A stretch of 64,000 nt of DNA. It comes from Paracoccus fistulariae. Lineage in GTDB: Bacteria > Pseudomonadota > Alphaproteobacteria > Rhodobacterales > Rhodobacteraceae. This document shows, one piece after another, positions 37,718 to 45,864 of the stretch. Each line of letters starts with the position of its first letter. Position 1 is the stretch's first letter. Made by a program: the position numbers and the translations under genes. Under the pieces are notes generated by a model that did no database searches, was not told the origin of the DNA, and saw only the letters and a program-made list of their open reading frames with translations. The stretch lies in the NCBI RefSeq assembly GCF_028553785.1, contig NZ_CP067136.1, positions 2,602,501-2,666,500 on the forward strand. The letters run 5' to 3'.

Positions 37718-38518
37718 ATGTCGGTGCTGATCGCCATTCCCGCCCGCTTTGCCTCGACCCGCTATCCTGGCAAGCCGCTGGTGGAACTGCGCGGCGCCTC
37801 GGGTCAGGCGCTCAGCCTGATCCGGCGCAGTTGGGAGGCCGCAATGGCCGTCAAGGGCGCCGATCGCGTGGTGGTGGCAACCGATGACGACCGCATCCGC
37901 CAGCATGCCGAAGCCTTCGGGGCCGAGGTCGTGATGACCAGTCCCGAATGCCGCAATGGCACCGAACGCTGCGCCGAAACCGTGGCAAATCTGGGCATTA
38001 CGCCGGAAATCGTGGTGAACCTGCAGGGCGACGCCCCACTGACCCCCGCCTGGTTTGTCGAGGATCTGGTGGCCGGTCTGCGCGCCGCACCGCAGGCCGA
38101 GGTCGCAACCCCGGTGCTGCGCTGCTCGGGCCGGATGCGGGCAGATCTGATCGCGGATCGCCGTGCGGGCCGCGTCGGCGGAACGACGGCGGTCTTTGGC
38201 CATGACAGGCAGGGGCTCTATTTCTCGAAAGAGGTGATCCCCTATGCGGCGGGCGATTATGCCGATGATGAACCAAGCCCGGTCTTTCACCATGTCGGTG
38301 TCTACGCCTATCGCCCCGACGCGCTGGCCGCCTATCCGACATGGCCGGAAGGCGTGCTGGAAAAGCTGGAGGGGCTGGAGCAGTTGCGCTTTCTGGAACG
38401 CGGCCGCCAGATCCTGTGTGTCGAGGTCGAATCACGGGGCCGCCAGTTCTGGGAATTGAATAATCCCGAGGATGTTCCCCGGCTTGAGGCCATGATGAAG
38501 CAGATGAATCTGGACTGA
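37718..38518 (+). CDS. kdsB: 3-deoxy-manno-octulosonate cytidylyltransferase
   Basis: 266 residues, starting one nt after the cysQ stop. Signatures: VLIAIPARFASTRYPGKPLV at the N-terminus, VVATDDDRI, MTSPECRNGTERCAE, VNLQGDAPLTPAWFV and HVGVYAYRPDAL. Activates Kdo as CMP-Kdo for LPS core or for Kdo-containing capsules. It lacks the usual Kdo-synthesis partners here. The sequence around residues 100-107 (QGDAPL in place of QGDEPL) departs slightly from housekeeping KdsB, which hints at a capsule-type or related sugar acid enzyme. Confidence 0.88.
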   Translation: MSVLIAIPARFASTRYPGKPLVELRGASGQALSLIRRSWEAAMAVKGADRVVVATDDDRIRQHAEAFGAEVVMTSPECRNGTERCAETVANLGITPEIVVNLQGDAPLTPAWFVEDLVAGLRAAPQAEVATPVLRCSGRMRADLIADRRAGRVGGTTAVFGHDRQGLYFSKEVIPYAAGDYADDEPSPVFHHVGVYAYRPDALAAYPTWPEGVLEKLEGLEQLRFLERGRQILCVEVESRGRQFWELNNPEDVPRLEAMMKQMNLD

Positions 38519-38523
38519 GGATG

Positions 38524-38564
38524 GCGCAAAAAGCGGCTTAATTCTGCTTTTTGTGCGCATTTTT
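38524..38564 (+). terminator. Rho-independent terminator after kdsB
   Basis: GCGCAAAAAGC and GCTTTTTGTGCGC form a long stem with a 2-nt bulge and an 11-nt loop, ending in ATTTTT, just after the kdsB stop. It separates cysQ-kdsB from galU. Confidence 0.7.
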
Positions 38565-38715
38565 AGGCGAATCTATTGCTTGGGGTTGGCGTGAACTTGC
38601 TGATCGCGGTATTTTATCCGCGAAACAATGCGGCTAAACCGCCACAGAAGAGTTAAGCCGTAACGATGCGAAGACGCGTCGTGTTTGTGATGTTGAACGA
38701 AAAGGTGTCTGCGAA

Positions 38716-39612
38716 ATGACTCGTAAGGTGACTAAGGCCATTTTCCCGGTGGCCGGCTTGGGGACGCGCTTCCTTCCCGCGACCAAAAGTATTCCCAAGG
38801 AAATCATGACTCTCGTTGATCGTCCGCTGATCCAGTACGCGATTGACGAAGCACGGGCAGCCGGGATCACCGAGTTCATCTTCGTCACCTCTCGCGGCAA
38901 GGGTGCGCTGGAAGATTACTTCGATCATGCGCATGAACTGGAAGCCAGCCTGAAAAGGACCGGCAAGACCGAGCTTCTGGAAACGCTTCGCGGCACCAAT
39001 ATGGAATCCGGCGCCATCGCCTATATCCGTCAGCACAAGGCGCTGGGTCTGGGCCATGCCGTCTGGTGTGCCCGTCGCCTGCTGGCCGATGATGAGCCCT
39101 TCGCGGTCATCCTGACCGATGACGTCATCAAGGGCGAGCCGCCCTGCCTGCAACAGATGATCGAAGCGCATGCCGAAACCGGCGGCAGCATGGTCGCCAC
39201 GATGGAAGTATCGCCGGAAAAGGCCTCGGCCTATGGTGTTCTGGACGTGGCCGAGGATATGGGCGCCGTGGTCAAGGCCAAGGGCATGGTCGAAAAGCCC
39301 GCCCCGGGGACCGAGCCGTCCAACCTGGCCGTGATCGGCCGCTATATCCTTGCGCCGACGGTGATGCAGAACCTGAACAAGCTGCGTGCCGGTTCGGGCG
39401 GGGAAATCCAGCTGACCGACGCGATTGCCGACGACATCGCGGCGGGTCAGAACGTGTTTGGCCTGCGCTTCCGTGGCCAGCGCTTTGATTGCGGTTCGAA
39501 AGCGGGCTTCCTGCAGGCCACCGTGGCCTTTGGTCTGGACCGTCCGGAACTGTCGCAGGAATTCGGCGACTATCTGCATAATCTGATGGCGGTGCCCCGG
39601 GCGGCTGAATAA
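38716..39612 (+). CDS. galU: UTP-glucose-1-phosphate uridylyltransferase
   Basis: 298 residues. Signatures: FPVAGLGTRFLPATKSIPKE at the N-terminus, LIQYAIDEARAAGI, FIFVTSRGKGALEDYFD, LGLGHAVWCARRLL, VILTDDVI, VEKPAPG and RFRGQRFDCGSKAGF near the end. Makes UDP-glucose from UTP and glucose-1-phosphate, feeding GalE and surface-glycan synthesis. galE starts 3 nt downstream. The 197-nt gap upstream carries the kdsB terminator and probably the promoter of the glycan operon. Confidence 0.96.
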   Translation: MTRKVTKAIFPVAGLGTRFLPATKSIPKEIMTLVDRPLIQYAIDEARAAGITEFIFVTSRGKGALEDYFDHAHELEASLKRTGKTELLETLRGTNMESGAIAYIRQHKALGLGHAVWCARRLLADDEPFAVILTDDVIKGEPPCLQQMIEAHAETGGSMVATMEVSPEKASAYGVLDVAEDMGAVVKAKGMVEKPAPGTEPSNLAVIGRYILAPTVMQNLNKLRAGSGGEIQLTDAIADDIAAGQNVFGLRFRGQRFDCGSKAGFLQATVAFGLDRPELSQEFGDYLHNLMAVPRAAE

Positions 39613-39615
39613 TCC

Positions 39616-40602
39616 ATGACGGATAAGGTTCTGGTGACAGGCGGCGCGGGCTATATCGGCTCGCATGCCTGCAAGGCGCTGGCGGCTGCCGGTTATATCC
39701 CGGTAACGCTGGACAATCTGTCGACAGGCTGGCGCGATGCGGTCAAGTTCGGTCCTCTGGTGCAGGCCGATCTGCTGGACCGCGCGGCGCTGGACGCTGC
39801 ATTTGCAGAGCATAAGCCGGTTGCCGTTCTGCATTTCGCCGCGCTGAGCCAGGTGGGTGAGGCGATGGCCGAACCCGGCAAATACTGGCGCAACAATGTC
39901 AGCGGCTCGCTGAACCTGATCGAGGCGGCGATCGATGCGGGCTGCCTGAATTTCGTCTTCAGCTCGACCTGCGCGACCTATGGCGACCGCGATGGCGAGG
40001 TGCTGGACGAAGACACGCCGCAGGCGCCGCTGAACGCCTATGGCGCCAGCAAGCGCGCCATCGAGGATATGCTGACCGATTTCCGCGCCTCGCACGGGCT
40101 GAACAGCGTGATCTTTCGCTATTTCAACGTGGCGGGCGCCGATCCCGAAGCTGAGGTCGGGGAATTCCATCGTCCCGAAACGCATCTGATCCCGCTGATT
40201 CTGGATGCCGTGGATGGCAAGCGCGCGGCGCTGACGATTCACGGCACCGATTACCCGACCCCGGACGGCACCTGCATCCGCGATTATGTCCATGTGATGG
40301 ATCTGGTCGATGCCCATGTTAAGGGGCTGGAATGGCTGCGCGCGGATAAGGGCAGCTGCGTCTTTTGCCTTGGCACCGGGGATGGATTCTCGGTCCGCGA
40401 GGTGGTGGATGCCACCCGCTATGTCACCAATCGCGAAGTCCCGATGGAGGATGGGCCGCGCCGCGGTGGCGATGCGGTCAAGCTGGTCTGCGGCAGCACC
40501 CGCGCCAAGGCCGAACTGGGCTGGACGCCGGATCGTTCGACCATGAAGCAGATGATCGGCGACGCCTGGCGCTGGCATCAGAACGGCCATTATCAGGCGT
40601 GA
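39616..40602 (+). CDS. galE: UDP-glucose 4-epimerase
   Basis: 328 residues. The NAD-binding motif VTGGAGYIGSHACKAL is at the N-terminus, FSSTCATYGD contains the catalytic Ser/Thr region, and YGASKRAIEDML holds the catalytic Tyr-xxx-Lys near residue 146. FRYFNVAGADPE and DGTCIRDYVHVMDL are typical of GalE. Interconverts UDP-glucose and UDP-galactose. Its stop overlaps the GTG start of the next gene (GTGA). Confidence 0.96.
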   Translation: MTDKVLVTGGAGYIGSHACKALAAAGYIPVTLDNLSTGWRDAVKFGPLVQADLLDRAALDAAFAEHKPVAVLHFAALSQVGEAMAEPGKYWRNNVSGSLNLIEAAIDAGCLNFVFSSTCATYGDRDGEVLDEDTPQAPLNAYGASKRAIEDMLTDFRASHGLNSVIFRYFNVAGADPEAEVGEFHRPETHLIPLILDAVDGKRAALTIHGTDYPTPDGTCIRDYVHVMDLVDAHVKGLEWLRADKGSCVFCLGTGDGFSVREVVDATRYVTNREVPMEDGPRRGGDAVKLVCGSTRAKAELGWTPDRSTMKQMIGDAWRWHQNGHYQA

Positions 40603-41657
40603 GCCGGGGGCGCGACTGGCGGCAAAGCCCGGCAGGGCGCCTGTGGCTTGGCTATCGCCTGCGCTGGAAACGGCGAGAGCTTTTGTGGCGGGGCATCCGC
40701 GCCGGTCGCGCCATGTCGGCCCTGATCGACCGGACCGCCGCAATCGGGCCGAAATCGATCCTGTGTTTCGCGGTGGTTCGGAACGAACGGGCGTTGCTGC
40801 CTGCCTTTCTGGACCATTATCGCGGCCTTGGCGTCGATCATTTCCTGATCGTTGATAATGACAGCGAGGATGGTTCTGCCGAATTCATGGGCCAGCAGCC
40901 CGATCTGTCCCTGTGGCACCGGCCGGGCTGTTATCGCGATGCGCGCTTTGGCATGGACTGGCTGACTTTCCTGCAGATGCGCTATGGCCACGGGCATTGG
41001 TGCGTCACCGTCGATGCGGATGAGTTCCTGATCTATCCCGATTGGGACCGGCGCGGGTTGTGGGATCTGACCCGCTATCTGGACGGGAAGGGGATCGACG
41101 GCATGGGCGCGCTGATGCTGGACCTGTATCCCAAGGGGCCATTGGATCAGCCCGAGGCGCCCGAGGATGCGCCGATCACCACAAGACTGCCCTGGTTTGA
41201 CGCAGGCCCCTATCGCAGCCGGACCATTGCACCGCGCCGGAACCGCCTGGTTCAGGGCGGCGTGCGGGAACGGGTGTTCTTTCAGGATGATCCGGCGCGC
41301 GGTCCGACCCTGAACAAGCTGCCGCTGATCCGATGGAACTGGCGGCATGTCTATGTGAACTCGACCCATTCCATGCTGCCGCCCGCGATGAACGATCTGT
41401 ATGACGGTCCGGGTGACCCGCGCCTGTCCGGCGTGTTGCTGCATGCCAAATTCCTGCCGCAGATCGTCGCCCGTTCAGCCGATGAACTGTCGCGCCGACA
41501 GCATTTCAACGATCCGGACGCCTATCGCGATTATCACGAACGGCTGATGCGCGCGCCGGTTCTGTGGCATTCGCAGTCGCAGCGATATGAGGGTTGGCAG
41601 CAGCTGTGCAATCTGAAGTTGATGTTTGGCGGAGATTGGCTTGCAGATTCCGCGTGA
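40599..41657 (+). CDS. Glycosyltransferase family 2-like protein (Glyco_tranf_2_4 type), copy 1
   Basis: 352 residues from a GTG at 40599 that overlaps the galE stop. This start is supported because the paralogous next gene aligns from the same N-terminal region (GYRLRWKRRELLWRGIRAGR then IGPKSILCFAVVRNERALLP). Motifs: FAVVRNERALLPAFLDHYRG near residue 58, HFLIVDNDSEDGS, the metal-binding VTVDADEFLIYP near 140, and ALMLDLYPKG. No membrane helix. Probably transfers a sugar onto a surface glycan. Donor and acceptor unknown. Confidence 0.85.
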   Translation: MSRGRDWRQSPAGRLWLGYRLRWKRRELLWRGIRAGRAMSALIDRTAAIGPKSILCFAVVRNERALLPAFLDHYRGLGVDHFLIVDNDSEDGSAEFMGQQPDLSLWHRPGCYRDARFGMDWLTFLQMRYGHGHWCVTVDADEFLIYPDWDRRGLWDLTRYLDGKGIDGMGALMLDLYPKGPLDQPEAPEDAPITTRLPWFDAGPYRSRTIAPRRNRLVQGGVRERVFFQDDPARGPTLNKLPLIRWNWRHVYVNSTHSMLPPAMNDLYDGPGDPRLSGVLLHAKFLPQIVARSADELSRRQHFNDPDAYRDYHERLMRAPVLWHSQSQRYEGWQQLCNLKLMFGGDWLADSA

Positions 41658-41746
41658 TCTGTGTGATTGTAAGGAAAACCCATAGCAGGCAACGTTCGTG
41701 ACACGATGATGGAAATGCCGGTCGCCTGGCCAGATGCGGGTTGCCA

Positions 41747-42775
41747 ATGCTGGGATTGAACCGCCTGCACTGGCCCGCTCAGATCCGCCGCCGGGCCATC
41801 CGGCAATGGCTGATCGGACGTGCGATCCGTCGGCGCAGGCTGTTGCGCGCGGTCGTCGACCGGACATCCGTGATCGGCAAGCGCGATATCCTGTGCTTCG
41901 TGACCCTGCGAAACGAGCGGGATCGGCTGCCCTTTTTCCTGGAATATTACCGCGAGCTGGGCGTCGATCATTTCCTGATGGTCGATAATGACAGCGATGA
42001 TGGCAGCAGCAGCTTTCTGGCCCGGCAGGACGATGTTTCACTGTGGCACACCACGGCCAGTTACAAGAAATCGCGCTATGGGATGGATTGGCTGAACTGG
42101 CTGCTGTTCCGCTATGGGAACCGGCACTGGTGCCTGACGGTCGATCCTGATGAGTTTCTGATCTATCCGCATTGGGATACGCGACCGCTGCCCGCGCTGA
42201 CGAAATGGCTGCATGCAACCGGAAAGCGATCTGTGCCTGCCATGCTGCTGGACATGTATCCACGCGGCGCGATCGAGGATCAGACCTATCGCGAGGGACA
42301 GAACCCGTTCGAGGTCGCCCGCTGGTTCGATCCCGCAAATTACATCATCCGGAAGAACCCCTTCTGGGGCAATCTGTGGATTCAGGGCGGGCCGCGCACG
42401 CGGGCTTTCTTCAGCGACAATCCGGTGAAAAGCCCGGCCCTGAACAAGATCCCGCTGGTCAAGTGGAGCAGGCGTTTCGCCTATGCCAGTTCAACCCATA
42501 TGCTGCTGCCGCGCGGTCTGAATCAGGTCTATGACGAGGATGGGGGCGAGACGTTTTCAGGCTGCCTTCTGCATGCCAAGTTCCTGCCCGGCTTCGTCGA
42601 GAAATCGGCCGAGGAACTGGACCGGAAACAGCATTATGCCAACAGTCAGGAATACCGCGCCTATCACGCCTCGATGCGGACAGGCACGCAGCTGTGGTGC
42701 GATGAATCGCGGGAATATCGCGACTGGCGCCAATTGGAGGAACTTGGCCTTATCGCGCGGGGGAACTGGGCATGA
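41747..42775 (+). CDS. Glycosyltransferase family 2-like protein (Glyco_tranf_2_4 type), copy 2
   Basis: 342 residues from the ATG at 41747 (a TTG two codons upstream is also open). Collinear with the preceding gene over its whole length: FVTLRNERDRLPFFLEYYRE, HFLMVDNDSDDGS, YGMDWLNWLLFRYGNRHWCL with VDPDEFLIYP, LLDMYPRG, LNKIPLVKW and HAKFLPGFVEKSAEELDRKQ. A clear tandem duplication that has diverged. The 89-nt gap between the copies holds no gene. Its stop overlaps the next start (ATGA). Confidence 0.85.
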   Translation: MLGLNRLHWPAQIRRRAIRQWLIGRAIRRRRLLRAVVDRTSVIGKRDILCFVTLRNERDRLPFFLEYYRELGVDHFLMVDNDSDDGSSSFLARQDDVSLWHTTASYKKSRYGMDWLNWLLFRYGNRHWCLTVDPDEFLIYPHWDTRPLPALTKWLHATGKRSVPAMLLDMYPRGAIEDQTYREGQNPFEVARWFDPANYIIRKNPFWGNLWIQGGPRTRAFFSDNPVKSPALNKIPLVKWSRRFAYASSTHMLLPRGLNQVYDEDGGETFSGCLLHAKFLPGFVEKSAEELDRKQHYANSQEYRAYHASMRTGTQLWCDESREYRDWRQLEELGLIARGNWA

Positions 42776-44460
42776 GCGGTCAGGTCCGGCTGGGCGTCAT
42801 CCTTTTGTGCCATTCCGAACTGGACATGGCGGCCCGCATGGCCCGCATCTGGGCCGAAGGCGGCGCGCGGGTGGCGATCCATGTGGATGCCAAGGTCTCG
42901 GGCAAGCTGATGAACCAGTTCAAGGCCGGGCTGGGTGATCTGGACGAGGTCATCTTTGCCCCGCGCACGCGTTGTTCCTGGGGACGTTTCAGTCTGGTCA
43001 AGGCGACGCAGGATGCGGCGACGGTGCTGCTGCAGAAATTTCCCGATCTGACCCATGTCTATCTGTGCTCGGGAACCTGCCTTCCCTTGCGCCCGATCTC
43101 GGACCTGCGCGCCTATCTGGCGCTGGATCCGGATTGCGATCACATCGAAAGCGTGACGGCCAGCGATGTCGGCTGGACGGTTGGGGGGCTGAACGAAGAG
43201 CGGTTCACCCTGTATTTCCCCTTTGACTGGCGCAAGCGCCGGAAGCTGTTTGACCGCTTTACCGCGCTGCAGCGGCGCTACAATGTCAATCGCAGGATCC
43301 CCAAGGGTGTCTGGCCGCATCTGGGATCGCAATGGTGGTGCCTGACGGCGCGCACGCTTCGCGCGATCCTTCAGGATCCGCGCAGGAAAGAGTTCGACCG
43401 CTATTTCCGGCTGAGCTGGATCCCCGATGAAAGCTATTTCCAGACGCTGGTGCGGCGGCATTCGACCCGGATCGAAAGCCGGTCGCTGACCCTGTCCCGC
43501 TTTGACCACCGGGGCCGACCCTATCAGCTTTACGACGATCATATTGCGGTCCTGACCAGCACCTACAGCTTTGTCGCGCGCAAGGTCTGGCCCGGCGCCA
43601 CGAAGCTGCTGGCGCATTTCCCGCGCCCGGCTTCCGATCGGGTCGATCTCAGCGCGCCGCAAAGCAATCGCTTTGATGCGATGATCAATCGCGTGGTCAC
43701 GCGCCGGACGCTGGGCCGACCGGGGCTGTATATGCAAAGCCGCTTTCCGCGCAAGGACGCCGAAAACGGCAAGACCTCTGACCCTTATGTGGTCTTTCAG
43801 GGGCTTGGCGACATCTATCCCCGCTTTGAAAGCTGGCTGGCCGATCATGTCCACGGCGATATTCACGGCCATCTTCTGGGGCCTGAACTGGTCGAGTTTC
43901 AGGGGCGGCCGAAGGTCGGTCCGGGCGGCTGGCCGGCGAACGCGCTGGTCCGCGATCTGGATACCAAGGGGTTTCTGGCCTCGCTGATCCGCATCACCGA
44001 CCGGACACAGATCTTCCAATATGGTCCGCGCGACAACCAGTCGCTGAACTGGTTCATGGCGACAGATCCGAATGCCCGCATGCTGGTGGTGACAGGCGCC
44101 TGGGCGCTGCCGCTGCTGCATTCGGGCATGCCCTTCGACGATATCCGCCGCATCTTTGCCATGCTGCAGAGGACGGAACTGGCGCAGCTTTCCGTGTTGA
44201 ACTCGGTCTGGGTCAAGGCGCAGGTCGAGATGTATGATCTGGGAGAGTTTCTGGTCAGCCCGCGCTCGATCCTGAATGATTTTCTCCGCCACATCGACCC
44301 GCAGGCGCGCCCCGCGATCAATCTGCCGGAAATGCGCAGCCTCAGCGGGCTGGCCGAACTGTTGCGCGAATTGCGCGATTCCGGTCTGCTGCCGCGTCTG
44401 ACGGGCGATAATCTGCCCCCGGCCGAGGAATTCCAGATCACAAGGACCGCCGCCGAATGA
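42772..44460 (+). CDS. Core-2/I-branching (GT14-like) glycosyltransferase with large C-terminal domain
   Basis: 562 residues. The N-terminal half matches the Core-2/I-branching beta-1,6-N-acetylglucosaminyltransferase family: GVILLCHSELDMAARMARIW, VAIHVDAKVSG, CSWGRFSLVKATQDAATVLL, YLCSGTCLPLRPISDLRAYL and LGSQWWCLTARTLRAIL, ending near residue 290 with PDESYFQTLV. The C-terminal 270 residues are a separate soluble domain of a kind I know only attached to such proteins in Rhodobacterales; its function is unknown. No signal peptide. Overlaps its neighbours on both sides by 4 nt. Confidence 0.82.
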   Translation: MSGQVRLGVILLCHSELDMAARMARIWAEGGARVAIHVDAKVSGKLMNQFKAGLGDLDEVIFAPRTRCSWGRFSLVKATQDAATVLLQKFPDLTHVYLCSGTCLPLRPISDLRAYLALDPDCDHIESVTASDVGWTVGGLNEERFTLYFPFDWRKRRKLFDRFTALQRRYNVNRRIPKGVWPHLGSQWWCLTARTLRAILQDPRRKEFDRYFRLSWIPDESYFQTLVRRHSTRIESRSLTLSRFDHRGRPYQLYDDHIAVLTSTYSFVARKVWPGATKLLAHFPRPASDRVDLSAPQSNRFDAMINRVVTRRTLGRPGLYMQSRFPRKDAENGKTSDPYVVFQGLGDIYPRFESWLADHVHGDIHGHLLGPELVEFQGRPKVGPGGWPANALVRDLDTKGFLASLIRITDRTQIFQYGPRDNQSLNWFMATDPNARMLVVTGAWALPLLHSGMPFDDIRRIFAMLQRTELAQLSVLNSVWVKAQVEMYDLGEFLVSPRSILNDFLRHIDPQARPAINLPEMRSLSGLAELLRELRDSGLLPRLTGDNLPPAEEFQITRTAAE

Positions 44461-45854
44461 CCCCCGATTTCCGCAGTTTCGTCATTTTTGCCGAAATGCG
44501 TACCGGTTCGAACCTGCTGGAGGCGACGCTGAACGCGATCAAGCGCGTCACCTGTTTCGGTGAGGCGTTCAACCCCTATATGATGGGCTGGCCCAATACC
44601 GATGCCCTGCTGGGCGTCACCCAGGAGGAACGCGAGGCCGATCCCCTGCCGCTGTTGGAAAAGCTGACCGGCAAGGAAAACCATCTGCCCGGCTTTCGCT
44701 ATTTCCACGACCATGATCCGCGGGTGTTGGAGGCGATCATGGCCAATCGCAGCTGTGCCAAGATCATCCTGACGCGGAACCCGCTGGAAAGCTATGTCTC
44801 GACCCGTCTGGCATGGGAAACGAACCAGTGGAAGCTGAACGAATCCGAGGTGCCGATCCAGACGCAGATTACCTATGATTCCGCCGAGTTTCGCGAAAAC
44901 CTGTTCGCGACGCAGGAATTTCAGCAGCGCGTGGTGCATCAGTTGCAGGTCAGCGGGCAAAGCTATTTCGCGATCACCTATCAGGATCTGCGCGATGCCG
45001 ATGTGCTGACGGGCCTGCTGCACTGGCTGGGCCGGACGGATCTGGAGCGCGTCGAGCCAGCCACCGATCAGGTGCCGCAGAATCCGCAGGACATGGCGCA
45101 GAAGGTCCGGAATTTTGACGAGATGCAGGCCGATCTGCATCAGCTGGACCCGTTCCTGCTGCATCACCTGCCCAATTTCGAGCCCCGCCGGGGTCCTGCC
45201 GTGCCGGGCTTTTCTGCCTCGGGTGCGGGGCGGGGGCTGATCCACATGCCGCTGCGGGGCGGGCCGGTCGCGGCGGTGCAGGACTGGTTGCAGCAGCTTG
45301 GCGCGGTGCAGGGCGATTTCACCCAATCCAGCCTGCGGCAATGGAAGCGCGCGCATCCCGGCCATCGCAGCTTTACCGTGCTGCGCCATCCGCTGCACCG
45401 TGCCTGGGACGCCTTCCGGCATCTGCTGACCGGCGCCCCGGAAGAGCAGCGGCGCCTGCTGCGACAGGTGCATCGGCTTGATCTGCCGCCCGTGGCCCAG
45501 GCGGCGGGGCTGACACCGGATCAAACCGCCGATCTGTTCCGCGATTTCCTGCAATTCCTGCGCCGCAATCTGAACGGCCAGACGACCCTGCCCACCCATC
45601 CCAACTGGGCCACGCAATCGGCGGTGGTGGCGGGCTTCGCGCGCTTTTCCTCGCCCGATCTTCTGGTGAGAGAGGACCAACTGGCCGAGGATCTGGATTT
45701 CCTCTGCCGCGCGGCAGGTGTGGAAAGCCCGCAGCTTCAGGCGCCCGGCCAGGCGCAATGGCCCGATCTGCTGTCGGACAAGAAGCTGCAACAGGCGGCG
45801 CAGGCCGCCTATCAGCGCGACTATATCGCCTTTGGTTTCGACCGGGCGCCGTGA
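44457..45854 (+). CDS. Two-domain sulfotransferase-like protein (NodH-like N-terminal half)
   Basis: 465 residues. The N-terminal half has the PAPS 5'-phosphosulfate loop FAEMRTGSNLLEATL (residues 11-25), then CFGEAFNP and the 3'-phosphate motif IILTRNPLESYVS (104-115), as in NodH/Stf0-type sulfotransferases. The C-terminal half repeats the logic in altered form: LIHMPLRGGPVAAVQDWL (261-278) resembles the IPKTGGTSL loop but lacks its Lys and Thr, and FTVLRHPLHRAWDAF (306-320) resembles a 3'-phosphate motif. So one half looks active and the other degenerate. Likely sulfates the local polysaccharide. Coupled to the GT14-like gene. Confidence 0.78.
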   Translation: MTPDFRSFVIFAEMRTGSNLLEATLNAIKRVTCFGEAFNPYMMGWPNTDALLGVTQEEREADPLPLLEKLTGKENHLPGFRYFHDHDPRVLEAIMANRSCAKIILTRNPLESYVSTRLAWETNQWKLNESEVPIQTQITYDSAEFRENLFATQEFQQRVVHQLQVSGQSYFAITYQDLRDADVLTGLLHWLGRTDLERVEPATDQVPQNPQDMAQKVRNFDEMQADLHQLDPFLLHHLPNFEPRRGPAVPGFSASGAGRGLIHMPLRGGPVAAVQDWLQQLGAVQGDFTQSSLRQWKRAHPGHRSFTVLRHPLHRAWDAFRHLLTGAPEEQRRLLRQVHRLDLPPVAQAAGLTPDQTADLFRDFLQFLRRNLNGQTTLPTHPNWATQSAVVAGFARFSSPDLLVREDQLAEDLDFLCRAAGVESPQLQAPGQAQWPDLLSDKKLQQAAQAAYQRDYIAFGFDRAP

Positions 45855-45864
45855 CGCCCGACCC

